From contig JAZQHT010000016.1 of NCBI GenBank assembly GCA_045540715.1, positions 167,871-231,870 of the forward strand: DNA of 64,000 nucleotides. Direction: 5' to 3'. Origin of the DNA: UMGS1279 sp045540715. GTDB lineage: Bacteria; Bacillota; Clostridia; Oscillospirales; Acutalibacteraceae. Below are positions 52,426-61,242 of the stretch, piece after piece. The stretch's first letter is position 1. Each line of letters opens with the position of its first letter. The notes below the pieces were generated by a model. That model searched no databases. It was not told the origin of the DNA and worked only from the letters and a program-made list of their open reading frames with translations. The translations under genes and the position numbers were made by a program.

Positions 52426-52869
52426 ATGAATAAAGTTTACGTTAAAAAATTAAACGAAAAAGCAATTTTACCCAAATACGGTAGTGAAGCTGCTGCAGGT
52501 GCCGATCTTTTTGCCCTTTTAGAAACTGATAGTTTAGATATACGCCCTGGAGAAACTCAGTTTGTAAAAACCGGCCTTTCTTTAGAAATCCCTGACGGTT
52601 ACGTTGGTTTAATTTATGCCAGAAGCGGTCTAGCTTGTAAAAAAGGACTTGCTCCGGCTAATAAGGTTGGAGTTATTGATAGCGATTATAGGGGCGAAAT
52701 TATTGTGGCTTTATATAATCAATCTAACGAAGTAAGAACCATTGAAAACGGCGAAAGAATTGCTCAAATGGTAATTGCCGCTGCTCCACAGTTTGAATAT
52801 GTTGAAACCGATAGTCTAGACCAAACCAAACGCGGTGAAAAAGGCTTTGGCTCAACCGGTAAAAAATAA
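52426..52869 (+). CDS. dut: dUTP pyrophosphatase
   Basis: The protein has 147 aa with all five motifs of the trimeric dUTPase: AAAGADLF, ARSGLA, GVIDSDYRGEI, GERIAQMV and RGEKGFGSTG. It hydrolyses dUTP to dUMP, keeping uracil out of DNA. CGGAG precedes the ATG. A weak hairpin follows at about 52875. Confidence 0.96.
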   Translation: MNKVYVKKLNEKAILPKYGSEAAAGADLFALLETDSLDIRPGETQFVKTGLSLEIPDGYVGLIYARSGLACKKGLAPANKVGVIDSDYRGEIIVALYNQSNEVRTIENGERIAQMVIAAAPQFEYVETDSLDQTKRGEKGFGSTGKK

Positions 52870-52985
52870 TTTTTAGGCGGGCATTTTTGCGCGCCTATTT
52901 TATATTTGTTCATAAATTTTTTAACATTAAATATTGTAATTAACATAATTATATTCTATAATTTTTATAGAAAGTAGGTAGAATA

Positions 52986-55691
52986 ATGCTTCAAATTAAA
53001 AATATTAATAAAGAATATATTACGGGCGATTTGCACCAACAAGCATTAAAAGACGTTTCTTTAAATTTAAGAGAGAACGAATTTGTTGCTATTTTGGGGC
53101 CTTCAGGTAGCGGCAAAACCACCCTTTTAAATATTATTGGTGGCCTTGATAAGTACGATAGCGGCGACCTTATTATTAACGGTATTTCAACAAAAAAATA
53201 TAAAAGTCGCGATTGGGACAGTTATCGCAACCACACAATAGGCTTTGTTTTTCAAAGTTATAATTTAATACCCCATCAGTCAATTCTTTCAAACGTAGAA
53301 TTAGCGTTAACCATTTCGGGCATTTCTAAAAAAGAAAGAAGACAAAGGGCCAAAAAGGCTTTAATAGACGTTGGTCTAGATAAGCAATTTCATAAAAAGC
53401 CAAACCAAATGTCAGGCGGACAAATGCAACGTGTTGCAATTGCCAGAGCCCTTGTTAATAACCCCGATATTTTACTTGCCGACGAACCAACAGGGGCATT
53501 AGACAGTGAAACCAGCGTTCAAGTTATGGAACTGTTAAAAGAGGTTGCAAAAGACCGCTTGGTTGTTATGGTTACCCATAACCCCGAATTAGCAGATACC
53601 TACGCAAACCGTATTGTAAAACTTAAAGATGGTGAGATCGTTGAAGATTCTAACCCTTACGTAGAAGAGGCTAAAGAGGTTATAGAATATAAAAATTTAG
53701 GTAAAAGCTCAATGAGTGTTTTCACCTCATTAGCATTAAGTTTTAACAACTTAAAATCTAAATTAGGAAGAACAATCCTTACAAGTTTTGCAGGTAGTAT
53801 TGGCATTATTGGTATTGCTTTAATTTTATCTCTTTCAACCGGTGTTAACGCATATATTGATAGTATTCAAAAAGAAACAATGGCTTCTTATCCAATTACT
53901 ATTGAAGCTAAAAGTGTTGACCTTTCTTCGTTATTAGAAGCAGGCAGAGAGAGCACTAGCGATGCCGAGGTTGATCATGCTTTAGACGGCGTTTATTTAA
54001 GCGGACGTGAACTTGAACTAGCTTCAAGTATGACTACAAGCATTACCGAAAACAATTTAACCGATTTTAAAAAGTATTTAGATAATCCTAACAGTTCAAT
54101 TCATCAATACGTTGGTGAAAACGGCATTGTATATTCTTACGATACAAACTTTAAAGTATATGCTTTTGACCCCAACGGCGTTTTAGTTAATACAGATGGC
54201 ACAACGCTAGATGAAAAGAAGGCCGCCACAATTCAACAAATGAGTGCTATGGGCGATATGGGAAGTATGATGAGTTTTTCTAACTTTGAAGAACTAATCC
54301 CCGGTAAAAACAGCCTTATTTCTACGGCAGTTTTAGATAACTATACCCCGGTTTACGGACGTTGGCCCACGGCATATAACGAAATTGTTTTAATATTAGA
54401 TAAAAATAACGAAATTCCTGCAACCGTTCTTTACGAACTAGGCTTTTTACCAAGCGAAGAATATAAAGAGATGCTTAAAAAGATTGACAAAGGCGAAGAA
54501 GTAACGGTTGAATCTAAAAAGTTTGAATATGAAGAAATTTTAGCACATCCGCTTTATATGGTTCCTGCTTGTGATATGTACGAAAAACAAGATAACGGTA
54601 CCTATAAAGAAATTACCGAAGATGAAGATCTTAAAGTACTCGCTAGAAACGGTTTAGAACTTAAAATAGTTGGTATTGTAAAAACTGAAAAAACAAACGT
54701 TAATTCTATGATTTCAAGCTACGTTGGTTATACAAGATTACTTACTGAATACGTAATGGCAGAAACCGACAAAAGTGAACTTGTTATTAACCAAAAGGCA
54801 AATCAAGATATAAACGTTTTATCAGGACTTAGATTTTCGCCCGATGATGAAAATCAAAAAATAGCAGATGCTAAAAAGTTTATAAAGAACTTAGGCGTTA
54901 CAGATAAAGCAAATATGTTTAAATCTATTGCTACCGGTATGTACGCCGACAACCCACAAATGTTACAACAAATAATGTCTATGGACGAAGCAATGCTTGC
55001 CGCTACTATGGATAATTATTTAAAAGACCCCGATAGAGATACCCTTTTAAAATTATATGATGCCTATATTTCAACCGGCACTTACGAAAAGAATATGGAA
55101 ATATTCGGGGTTGTTTCAAAAGAAGCCCCTTCTCGCATTTCAATTTATACCGACCGATTTGAAGATAAAGATTTCATCTCGGCTGAAATTGATAAATATA
55201 ACCAAACCGTTTCTGAAGAAAACAAAATTACCTATACCGATTACGTTGGCCTTTTAATGTCCTCGGTTACAACCATTATTAACGTAATTTCTTACGTGCT
55301 TATGGCCTTTGTTGCCGTATCACTGGTTGTTTCTTCAATTATGATTGGTATTATTACCTATATTTCTGTACTTGAGCGAACAAAAGAAATTGGTATATTA
55401 CGTGCAATTGGTGCTTCAAAACGCAACATTTCACAAGTATTTAATGCCGAAACGTTTATTATCGGTTTATTCTCAGGACTTATCGGTATTGGAGTATCTG
55501 CTTTATTATTAATACCCGGTAATGCGCTTATTCACTACTTAACCGGCTCGCCCGATATTAACGCAATTTTACCAATAGACGGCGCTATTATATTAATAGT
55601 TTTAAGTGTTATTTTAACACTTATCGGCGGACTTATCCCCGCTAAAAAGGCGGCTAAAAAAGACCCCGTAACCGCACTAAGAAGCGAGTAG
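52986..55691 (+). CDS. MacB-like ABC transporter, ATPase-permease fusion
   Basis: The protein has 901 aa. Residues 1-230 are the ATPase with Walker A GPSGSGKTT (38-46), signature MSGGQMQRVAIARAL and Walker B LLADEPTGALD. One helix near 270 is followed by a large extracellular domain (about 300-745) and three C-terminal helices of the FtsX/MacB fold (FILGIITYISVLERTKEIGILRA type region near 795). Family roles are antibiotic resistance, lipoprotein release or stress sensing. It stands in one unit with the following esterase gene (7 bases). Confidence 0.9.
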   Translation: MLQIKNINKEYITGDLHQQALKDVSLNLRENEFVAILGPSGSGKTTLLNIIGGLDKYDSGDLIINGISTKKYKSRDWDSYRNHTIGFVFQSYNLIPHQSILSNVELALTISGISKKERRQRAKKALIDVGLDKQFHKKPNQMSGGQMQRVAIARALVNNPDILLADEPTGALDSETSVQVMELLKEVAKDRLVVMVTHNPELADTYANRIVKLKDGEIVEDSNPYVEEAKEVIEYKNLGKSSMSVFTSLALSFNNLKSKLGRTILTSFAGSIGIIGIALILSLSTGVNAYIDSIQKETMASYPITIEAKSVDLSSLLEAGRESTSDAEVDHALDGVYLSGRELELASSMTTSITENNLTDFKKYLDNPNSSIHQYVGENGIVYSYDTNFKVYAFDPNGVLVNTDGTTLDEKKAATIQQMSAMGDMGSMMSFSNFEELIPGKNSLISTAVLDNYTPVYGRWPTAYNEIVLILDKNNEIPATVLYELGFLPSEEYKEMLKKIDKGEEVTVESKKFEYEEILAHPLYMVPACDMYEKQDNGTYKEITEDEDLKVLARNGLELKIVGIVKTEKTNVNSMISSYVGYTRLLTEYVMAETDKSELVINQKANQDINVLSGLRFSPDDENQKIADAKKFIKNLGVTDKANMFKSIATGMYADNPQMLQQIMSMDEAMLAATMDNYLKDPDRDTLLKLYDAYISTGTYEKNMEIFGVVSKEAPSRISIYTDRFEDKDFISAEIDKYNQTVSEENKITYTDYVGLLMSSVTTIINVISYVLMAFVAVSLVVSSIMIGIITYISVLERTKEIGILRAIGASKRNISQVFNAETFIIGLFSGLIGIGVSALLLIPGNALIHYLTGSPDINAILPIDGAIILIVLSVILTLIGGLIPAKKAAKKDPVTALRSE

Positions 55692-55698
55692 AAAAAAT

Positions 55699-56340
55699 AT
55701 GTACACAAAACATAAATTTGAAAGCGAAAAGCATTATAACTTTAATTATTTGCAGTATTTGCCAAAAGATTTTGACCCAAATAAAAAATACCCACTTGTG
55801 TTTTTTATGCATGGGGCAGGCGAACGCGGCGATGATTTAGATTATATTGCACGCTATGGTTATTTTAAATTTATAAAAGAAGAAAATGCCGAATACCCCT
55901 TTATTGCAGTAGCGCCTCAATGCCCTCAAAGTAAGTATTGGGGTTGCTACACAGAATCGTTGCTTGGATTTTTAGATTATATTACCGAAACCTTGCCAAT
56001 AGACAAAACCCGAATTTATATAACGGGGCTTAGTATGGGCGGTACAGGTAGTTATATGCTTGCTATGGCAGATCCAAGCCGTTTTGCCGCACTTTTTGCG
56101 GTTTGCGGCAGCGGAATTTATTGGTATGCAGGGGCGCTAAAAAATATTCCAACCTATGCGTATCACGGTGATAACGATACAACCGTGCCAATATATGAAA
56201 GTATTAATATGGTAAAAGCAATAAACAAGTGGGGCGGAAATGCCAAAATAAAAATTGCTTATGGTTACGACCACGATATTAACGATTTAGCCTATAAAGA
56301 CGAAGAAATTTATAATTGGCTTTTAGCACAACACAAATAA
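55699..56340 (+). CDS. Alpha/beta-hydrolase (carboxylesterase-like)
   Basis: The protein has 213 aa. The oxyanion segment FFMHGAGERGDD is followed by the nucleophile elbow GLSMGGTGSY; the acid/His are in HGDNDTTVP and YGYDHD. These match predicted serine esterases of the dienelactone hydrolase type. No signal peptide. It follows the ABC fusion by 7 bases. Confidence 0.85.
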   Translation: MYTKHKFESEKHYNFNYLQYLPKDFDPNKKYPLVFFMHGAGERGDDLDYIARYGYFKFIKEENAEYPFIAVAPQCPQSKYWGCYTESLLGFLDYITETLPIDKTRIYITGLSMGGTGSYMLAMADPSRFAALFAVCGSGIYWYAGALKNIPTYAYHGDNDTTVPIYESINMVKAINKWGGNAKIKIAYGYDHDINDLAYKDEEIYNWLLAQHK

Positions 56341-56342
56341 TA

Positions 56343-56371
56343 AAAAAATCCGCTACTTAGCGGATTTTTTT
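56343..56371 (+). terminator. Intrinsic terminator
   Basis: AAAAAATCCGCTA pairs with TAGCGGATTTTTT. Confidence 0.9.
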
Positions 56372-56420
56372 GTTTATTTATTTAAATAATTGTATTATAA
56401 TAATTAAAAGGAGTGTTTTT

Positions 56421-57455
56421 ATGAAAATTGCTTTTTTTGATGCTAAACCTTATGATAAACCGGCTTTTTCGGAATATGCCGAAAAAAACGGTATTAAAAT
56501 AAAATATTTTGAAACCAAATTAACCGAAGACACGGCTGAACTTTGTAACGGTTACGACGGCGTTTGTGTTTTTGTTAACGATACCATAAATGCCGCAGTT
56601 ATTGATAAACTGGAAAGTATGGGTGTTAATTTAATTGCCCTTCGTTGCGCAGGCTTTAATAACGTTGATATGAAATATGCTTATGGTAAGGTTCACGTTG
56701 TGCGTGTACCGGCTTATTCGCCTTATGCTGTAGCAGAACACACAATGGCGCTGCTACTTACTTCTATTAGAAGAATTCATAAAGCATATATACGCTCGCG
56801 CGATTTTAACTTTAGCTTACAAAATATGACCGGCTTTGATTTGCACGGCAAAACTGTTGGTGTTATAGGAACGGGTAGAATTGGCAGAGTTTTTATTAAC
56901 ATTTGCCGCGGCTTTGGTATGAAGGTGCTTTGCTATGATAAATTTAAAGCAGAAGGTCTTGATAATGGCGATACAATAAAATACGTTACGTTAGAAGAAC
57001 TTTTTGCTAGTAGCGATATTATTTCACTTCATTGCCCCTTAACCGAAGAAACCTATCATATAGTTGACGAAAAAGCTTTAAATACTTGCAAAAAAGGTGT
57101 AGTAATTTTAAACACTTCTCGTGGCGCACTTGTAGATGCAGAGGCACTTTTAAACGGAATTAAAGAACGTAAAGTGGGAGCTGCTTGCCTAGACGTTTAC
57201 GAAGAAGAATCTGATTTATTCTTTGAGGATAATTCGGGTCATATTATGGAAGACGATACACTTGCTCGTTTAATTTCAATGCCAAACGTTATAGTAACAA
57301 GCCACCAAGCATTTTTAACTAACGAAGCCCTTTCTAATATTGCCGAAACCACTATTCAAAATATTATAGATATAAAAAATAACGGTCAGTGCCCAAATGA
57401 AGTTTGCTTTAAAGGGTGCGGTACAGAAGACTGCAAAGACAAAAAATGTTTTTAA
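56421..57455 (+). CDS. ldhA: D-lactate dehydrogenase (2-hydroxyacid dehydrogenase family)
   Basis: The protein has 344 aa; AAAGGAG precedes ATG 56421. The NAD-binding motif GVIGTGRIGR, the catalytic-region LRCAGFNNVD, the Arg in LNTSRGALVD and the His in TSHQAFLT are typical of D-LDH. The closing Cys-rich tail (CFKGCGTEDCKDKKCF) is unusual and could bind metal. It reduces pyruvate to D-lactate and regenerates NAD. Confidence 0.88.
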   Translation: MKIAFFDAKPYDKPAFSEYAEKNGIKIKYFETKLTEDTAELCNGYDGVCVFVNDTINAAVIDKLESMGVNLIALRCAGFNNVDMKYAYGKVHVVRVPAYSPYAVAEHTMALLLTSIRRIHKAYIRSRDFNFSLQNMTGFDLHGKTVGVIGTGRIGRVFINICRGFGMKVLCYDKFKAEGLDNGDTIKYVTLEELFASSDIISLHCPLTEETYHIVDEKALNTCKKGVVILNTSRGALVDAEALLNGIKERKVGAACLDVYEEESDLFFEDNSGHIMEDDTLARLISMPNVIVTSHQAFLTNEALSNIAETTIQNIIDIKNNGQCPNEVCFKGCGTEDCKDKKCF

Positions 57456-57460
57456 ATTAA

Positions 57461-57488
57461 TTGCAAATTACTTTTTAAATGTTATAAT
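57461..57488 (+). promoter_or_regulatory. Sigma-A promoter of the flavodiiron gene
   Basis: TTGCAA (57461-57466), a 16-base spacer, TATAAT (57483-57488). Confidence 0.72.
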
Positions 57489-57517
57489 GTGTTTATAAAC
57501 ACTAAAAGGAGAACAAT

Positions 57518-59302
57518 ATGTTTGTTACTAACGATATAAAATATATTGGTGTTAACGACCATAAAATTGATTTGTTTGAAGGTCAATACCTAGTTAAAAA
57601 CGGTATGAGCTATAATTCTTACGTAATTATGGACGAAAAAATTGCCGTTATAGATACTGTTGACATTAATTTTACGCACGAGTGGTTAGATAATTTAGCC
57701 GAAACCTTAGGCGGCAAAGAGCCCGACTATCTAATTGTTCAACACATGGAGCCCGACCATAGCGCAAATATTTATAAGTTTACAGAAACCTATAAAAACG
57801 CAAAAATTGTATCGTCAAGCAAAGCATTTATGATGATGCAAAACTTTTTTGGAACAGATTTTAAAGAAAAGCAAATTGTTGTTGGCGAAATGGATACACT
57901 AAGTTTAGGTAAACATAACCTAACCTTTGTAACTGCTCCAATGGTGCATTGGCCCGAAGTTATTGTTACTTACGATAGCACCGATAAGGTTTTATTTTCT
58001 GCAGACGGTTTTGGTAAATTTGGTGCGTTAGATATTAAAGAAGATTGGATAGACGAAGCGCGTCGTTATTATATTGGCATTGTTGGTAAATATGGCGCAC
58101 AAGTAACAAATTTACTTAAAAAAGCAAGTGGACTTGATATTGAAATTATCTGCCCATTACACGGCCCCGTTTTAAAAGAAAATTTGGGCTATTATTTAAA
58201 TTTATATAGTACCTGGAGTTCTTACGAAGCCGAAGAAGATGGTATTGTTATTGCTTATACTTCGGTTTACGGTAATACTAAAAAAGCGGTATTAAAATTT
58301 GCCGATAAATTACGTGCAAACGGCTGTCCTAAGGTAGTTATTCACGATTTAGCAAGAGACGATATGGCTTTATGTATAAGCGATGCGTTTAAATATAGTA
58401 AATTAGTTCTTGCTACCACCACCTATAATGCAGAAATTTTTCCATTTATGCACACCTTTTTAACGGGACTACTTGAACGCGGTTTTAAAAACCGCACGGT
58501 TGCTTTAATTGAAAACGGCAGTTGGGCACCAATGGCAATAAAGGTTATGCGTCAAATGTTAGAGCGCTCTAAAAACCTTAATATTTTAGAACACACCGTA
58601 ACAATTTATTCTGCTTTAAATGAAGAAAGCCAAAAAGAACTAAATCTTTTAGCAGATGAACTTTGCAAAGAATATTTAAGCTTACAAGATACTGCAAATA
58701 AAAATGATAATTCGGCTTTATTTAATATTGGTTACGGTTTATACGTTGTTACTTGTAACGACGGCAAAAAAGATAACGGACTAATTGTTAACACAGTAAC
58801 TCAACTTACAAATAGTCCAAACAAAATTGCCGTTACAATTAATAAAGAAAATTATTCCCATCACGTAATTAAGCAAACCGGTATTTTAAATATTAACTGC
58901 TTAACGGTGGATGCTCCCTTTAAAGTGTTTGAAACTTTTGGTTTTCAAAGCGGCCGCAATACCGATAAATTTAAAGATTGCGAACCAAAAAGAACAGAAA
59001 ACGGGCTTGTTGTTTTACCAAGACACATTAACGCATTTATGTCTTTAAAGGTTGAAAGCTACCTTGATTTAGATACACACGGTATGTTTATATGCACAAT
59101 TTCTGAAATGCGTGTTGTAAGCGATAAAGAAACAATGACTTATACTTATTATTTAAGTAACGTTAAACCAAAGCCCGAAACTGAAGGCAAAAAAGGATTT
59201 GTTTGTAAAATCTGCGGTTACGTTTACGAAGGGGATAGTTTACCCGAAGATTTTGTTTGCCCTTTGTGTAAACACGGACCAAGTGATTTTGAAGAAATAT
59301 AA
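57518..59302 (+). CDS. Flavodiiron protein fused to flavin reductase and rubredoxin
   Basis: The protein has 594 aa with domains in order. Residues 1-245 are a metallo-beta-lactamase-like diiron domain with QHMEPDHSAN and a further His in MVHWPE. A flavodoxin domain (from YTSVYGNTKK near 248) follows, then a flavin-reductase-like domain (about 405-550). A C-terminal rubredoxin has CKICGYVYEG and CPLCKHGPSDFEE. It reduces oxygen (or NO) to water with electrons passed through its own flavin and rubredoxin. This protects strict anaerobes from air. Confidence 0.93.
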   Translation: MFVTNDIKYIGVNDHKIDLFEGQYLVKNGMSYNSYVIMDEKIAVIDTVDINFTHEWLDNLAETLGGKEPDYLIVQHMEPDHSANIYKFTETYKNAKIVSSSKAFMMMQNFFGTDFKEKQIVVGEMDTLSLGKHNLTFVTAPMVHWPEVIVTYDSTDKVLFSADGFGKFGALDIKEDWIDEARRYYIGIVGKYGAQVTNLLKKASGLDIEIICPLHGPVLKENLGYYLNLYSTWSSYEAEEDGIVIAYTSVYGNTKKAVLKFADKLRANGCPKVVIHDLARDDMALCISDAFKYSKLVLATTTYNAEIFPFMHTFLTGLLERGFKNRTVALIENGSWAPMAIKVMRQMLERSKNLNILEHTVTIYSALNEESQKELNLLADELCKEYLSLQDTANKNDNSALFNIGYGLYVVTCNDGKKDNGLIVNTVTQLTNSPNKIAVTINKENYSHHVIKQTGILNINCLTVDAPFKVFETFGFQSGRNTDKFKDCEPKRTENGLVVLPRHINAFMSLKVESYLDLDTHGMFICTISEMRVVSDKETMTYTYYLSNVKPKPETEGKKGFVCKICGYVYEGDSLPEDFVCPLCKHGPSDFEEI

Positions 59303-59323
59303 AAAATAAAAGGAGTTTTTATT

Positions 59324-59479
59324 ATGAAATATGTATGTAACGTATGCGGTTGGGTTTACGACGAAGCATTAGGCGACCCCGATAATGGCATAGCACCGGG
59401 CACAAAGTTTGAAGACCTACCCGAAGATTTTACTTGCCCACTATGTGGCGTTGGTAAAGAAGATTTTTCAGAAGAATAA
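59324..59479 (+). CDS. Rubredoxin
   Basis: The protein has 51 aa, starting at ATG 59324 behind AAAGGAG, 21 bases after the flavodiiron gene. CNVCGWVYDEALGDPDNGI, PEDFTCPLCGVGKEDF and four iron-binding Cys are the full rubredoxin signature. It is a likely electron carrier to the neighbouring flavodiiron protein, although that already has a rubredoxin domain. Confidence 0.94.
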   Translation: MKYVCNVCGWVYDEALGDPDNGIAPGTKFEDLPEDFTCPLCGVGKEDFSEE

Positions 59480-59484
59480 TAAAA

Positions 59485-59514
59485 AAGAGTGGAAGAAAAT
59501 TCCACTCTTATTTT
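59485..59514 (+). terminator. Intrinsic terminator
   Basis: AAGAGTGGAA pairs with TTCCACTCTT, then ATTTTG. Confidence 0.85.
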
Positions 59515-59573
59515 GTTTTATATATAAACTTTGGGGCATAATAAAACTATAAAACAAAAAGGATGGTTTTATT

Positions 59574-59783
59574 ATGTTAAAAAGTTTAAGATATTTAGTT
59601 TTAGTTGGCGTTTTAGCGGCTGTTTTATGCGGCTGTAACGGTGGAAATACCGATACCGGTTCTGATGGCAATTATAGTGCAGGCAATAATAAAGATAACG
59701 TTGTTTCAGATATCGTATCAGGCACAGAATCAACCGTATCAGATATTACTTCAAAAACAGAATCAATGATGAGCAGCAAATAA
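59574..59783 (+). CDS. Small lipoprotein
   Basis: The protein has 69 aa. A signal peptide (LVLVGVLAAVLCGC) ends in a lipobox with Cys at 21. The mature part is a Ser/Thr/Asp-rich linker without a folded domain. AAAAGGATGG precedes the ATG. It is a single-gene unit with its own terminator. Function unknown. Confidence 0.7.
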   Translation: MLKSLRYLVLVGVLAAVLCGCNGGNTDTGSDGNYSAGNNKDNVVSDIVSGTESTVSDITSKTESMMSSK

Positions 59784-59811
59784 AAAAAGCAGGGTTTAAC
59801 CCTGCTTTTTT
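59784..59811 (+). terminator. Intrinsic terminator
   Basis: AAAAAGCAGGGTT pairs with AACCCTGCTTTTT. Confidence 0.9.
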
Positions 59812-59845
59812 ATTATGTAGGGCGAGGGTTTACTCTCGCCGTTTT

Positions 59846-61240
59846 TTATGCGTTTTTAATAAATGCTAAAGATGCTTTATGGGTTTCGTAAACGTCTAAC
59901 TTAGAAACGGTTTCAAAAGGAGCGTGCATTGAAAGAACCGGAACACCAAGATCCACTACGTCAACACCTAAATTTGCAATATATTTTGCAACTGTTCCGC
60001 CGCCGCCTGCGTCAACCTTACCAAGCTCACCTGTTTGCCAAATAACGTTATTAGAATCTAAAATATTTCTAACCTTTGCCATATATTCGCTTGAAGCATC
60101 ACTTGTCCCTGCTTTACCGCCGTGGCCTGTATATTTTGTAATAACTGCACCATAGTTAATATAAGCAGAGTTTTTAGGATCATATACGTCGGGGAAGGTG
60201 GGGTCGAATGCACCATTAACGTCTGCAGAAAGACAGCTTGAATTACGAAGTGCAATTGTAGTAGATAGTCCGTAAGGACGGCATAGGTCGTCAACAATAT
60301 ATTTTAAGAAGGCCGAATTTAAACCGGTGTTGCCATCTGAACCAACTTCTTCTTTATCTGCTAAAACAACGATAGCGGTTTTTTCTAATTTCTCGGCATC
60401 AAAAAGGGCTGTTAAAATTGGATATGCACAAACGCGGTCGTCGTGGCCGTAAGCACCAATTAAGCTTCTGTCTAAACCAACGTCTTTTGCTTTAAATGCA
60501 GGAACGCATTCAAGCTCTGCGGATAAAAAGTCGTCTTCGACAATACCATATTTTTCAAATAAAATGTTAAGTAGGTTAAGTTTTACAAGCTCACCTTTTT
60601 CGTCGGCTTTAAAGGGGCGGCTACCAATTAAAACGTTTAGCTCTTCACCCTTAATGCCGTTGCCTAGGGTTCTCTTTTCTTGTTCGCGTGCTAAGTGGGG
60701 AAGTAGGTCGTTAACAACAAAGCAAGGATCGGTTTCGTCTTCACCAATATTTACAATAACGTTAACTCCGTCTTTTTTAGAAACAACGCCGTGTAAAGCT
60801 AGAGGAATTGCGGTCCATTGATAGTTTTTAATACCGCCGTAGTAGTGGCTTTTAAGTAGTCCTAATTCTGCTTCTTCGTAAAGTGGGCAGGGTTTAAGGT
60901 CTAGGCGTGGGCTATCAATATGAGCGGCTAAAATGTTAACGCCTTTTTCGGCATCGCTTTCACCAATTATTAAAAATGCTGCAGATTTACCGCGATTGTT
61001 AATGAATAATTTGTCGCCTGCTGTATATTTTTCACCGGGCACAAACTCTTTAAAGCCTTTAGCAATTGCCATTTCAATAGTATAATCCACTGCTTCGCGT
61101 TCGGTTTTAGCACTGTCTAAAAATACTTTATAACCTTCGCAATAATCGTAGGCTTTTTCAATTTCACTTTCTTCTAATTTTAGAAATGCGTTTTTAGGGT
61201 TTCTCATTAATTTTTCTTTTAGTTCTTTAAAATCTGCCAT
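59846..61240 (-). CDS. M18-family zinc aminopeptidase
   Basis: The protein has 464 aa. Metal and catalytic motifs are AAHIDSPRLDLKP, GAYGHDDRVCAYP and DKEEVGSDGNTG, with the C-terminal His in SMHAPFE. This is the ApeA/LapB-type cytoplasmic aminopeptidase that releases N-terminal residues, often acidic ones. It lies 2 bases after the next upstream gene on the same strand. Confidence 0.93.
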   Translation of the reverse strand: MADFKELKEKLMRNPKNAFLKLEESEIEKAYDYCEGYKVFLDSAKTEREAVDYTIEMAIAKGFKEFVPGEKYTAGDKLFINNRGKSAAFLIIGESDAEKGVNILAAHIDSPRLDLKPCPLYEEAELGLLKSHYYGGIKNYQWTAIPLALHGVVSKKDGVNVIVNIGEDETDPCFVVNDLLPHLAREQEKRTLGNGIKGEELNVLIGSRPFKADEKGELVKLNLLNILFEKYGIVEDDFLSAELECVPAFKAKDVGLDRSLIGAYGHDDRVCAYPILTALFDAEKLEKTAIVVLADKEEVGSDGNTGLNSAFLKYIVDDLCRPYGLSTTIALRNSSCLSADVNGAFDPTFPDVYDPKNSAYINYGAVITKYTGHGGKAGTSDASSEYMAKVRNILDSNNVIWQTGELGKVDAGGGGTVAKYIANLGVDVVDLGVPVLSMHAPFETVSKLDVYETHKASLAFIKNA

Positions 61241-61242
61241 TG